Part shown: in pieces, positions 52,846 through 53,250 of the stretch
How positions within the stretch are numbered: position 1 is the stretch's first letter
Layout of the letters: each line of letters starts with the position of its first letter
Assembly: GCA_015486075.1 (NCBI GenBank)
Contig: WFSG01000001.1
Coordinates: forward strand, 1-53,250
Source: Deltaproteobacteria bacterium
GTDB lineage: Bacteria; Desulfobacterota; Desulfomonilia; UBA1062
Direction of reading: 5' to 3'
Length of the DNA stretch: 53,250 bases
The notes under the pieces: model-generated
Told to the model about the DNA's origin: nothing
What the model saw: the letters and a program-made list of their open reading frames with translations, nothing else
Databases searched by the model: none
Program-made: the position numbers and the translations under genes

Positions 52846-53165
52846 GCTGTCAGCTCTCAGCCTTCAGGTTATTTTACCTGATATCTGAAACCTGATACCT
52901 CTGTCTTCAAGACTGTTACCCATACCCTTACCTATCATACCCTACACCTTAAACCTTACATTTGTTTTACCTTGCGCCTCTGTGCCTTGCCTTGTACCTT
53001 ACACCTTATACCTTGCAACATGTCCTTAAACTTTGTGTCTCTGTGCTTTTTTCTTTTACCCGGCACCTGGGACCCGACACCTGAGACCCATATCTCTTAC
53101 CTTGAACCCTGTACCTTGCACCTTAAACCTTATACCCTTATACCTTACGCCTTGAGCCTTACGCC
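52846..53165 (-). repeat. GGTNNNR heptad element, copy 8 (long form)
   Basis: The most complete copy. On the minus strand from right: GGCGTAA, GGCTCAA, GGCGTAA, GGTATAA, GGTTTAA, GGTGCAA, GGTACAG; then the central block (53031-53088); then GGTATAA, GGTGTAA, GGTACAA; the GGCACAGAGGCGCAAGG segment; more heptads; and the distal module with ACAGTCTTGAAGACAGAG near 52900-52917 and GAGAGCTGACAGC near 52847-52859. It fills most of 52834-53200; no gene is seen. Confidence 0.9.
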
Positions 53166-53200
53166 TCCTTATTTTAACTGGATGCTGAACGCTTATAGCT

Positions 53201-53243
53201 AAAACAAAAAGATCCCCTCGGGCCTATCCAGCCCAAGGGGATC
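53201..53243 (-). terminator. Rho-independent terminator of a minus-strand gene beyond the right edge
   Basis: On the minus strand a 13-bp stem (53231-53243 pairs with 53211-53223, one G-U wobble) encloses a 7-nt loop and is followed by a T-rich tract (complement of 53201-53210, TTTTTGTTTT). The wobble pair exists only in minus-strand RNA; on the plus strand it would be an A-C mismatch, so the orientation is clear. It is the only convincing intrinsic terminator I found in the window. Confidence 0.9.
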
Positions 53244-53250
53244 CCCTAAA

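Overview
The window looks like a chromosomal segment of an anaerobic Gram-negative bacterium, most likely a Desulfobacterota-type (former Deltaproteobacteria) syntroph or sulfur-cycle organism. The evidence is two tungsten aldehyde:ferredoxin oxidoreductases, large acyl-CoA dehydrogenases, an FmdE-like protein, an HcpR-type operator, outer-membrane porins and lipid A/undecaprenyl-type glycosyltransferases. By eye, Arg is written mostly AGG and Ile mostly ATA throughout. The species cannot be named from the sequence alone.

Layout. 1-7.9 kb is partly core: the N-terminus of a secreted beta-barrel-like protein cut by the left edge, an HDOD-GAF signalling protein, then ispG-proS-rel (isoprenoid step, prolyl-tRNA synthetase, (p)ppGpp synthase/hydrolase), and rpmB with tRNA-Leu(GAG) on the opposite strand. 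8-19.5 kb is a catabolic region: a TetR regulator facing a minus-strand series of aldehyde:ferredoxin oxidoreductase, zinc alcohol dehydrogenase, DASS anion transporter, MFS transporter, ThDP enzyme, SDR dehydrogenase and a 601-residue acyl-CoA dehydrogenase. A palindrome on the SDR promoter has a partial copy beside tetR. 19.7-25.3 kb is a complete RND tripartite efflux operon. 25.7-31.9 kb holds a second acyl-CoA dehydrogenase, exbBD, a plant-type enoyl-CoA isomerase homologue with a patatin-like lipase, and a HAD phosphatase. 31.9-36.6 kb is a tight operon of an alkyl-DHAP-synthase-like flavoprotein, a DUF362 protein and an FGGY kinase. 36.9-46 kb holds FmdE and TSUP genes, a nearly leaderless ArsR regulator, a Crp/Fnr (HcpR-like) regulator with a perfect operator, and a TSUP-TolC-MFP-RND operon. 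46.4-53.2 kb holds an alginate-export-type porin, a ferredoxin plus a second AOR-family enzyme whose third cluster cysteine is Asp, and a GT2-Lab_N-ArnT-like glycosyltransferase set.

How the parts fit. Acyl-CoA dehydrogenases, isomerase, lipase, SDR, ThDP enzyme, ADH and AOR could together oxidise fatty acids, alcohols and aldehydes and pass low-potential electrons to ferredoxin. The TetR, ArsR and Crp-type regulators each sit beside plausible targets.

The most unusual signal is not a gene. At least six intergenic regions carry long arrays of a 7-nt unit, GGTNNNR (CCTT-rich on the other strand), arranged around a conserved central block of about 55 bp; three smaller or mosaic pieces are also present. 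The GGT end of the arrays begins at, or even supplies, the stop codon of the adjacent gene in most copies. I do not recognise this as a described family.
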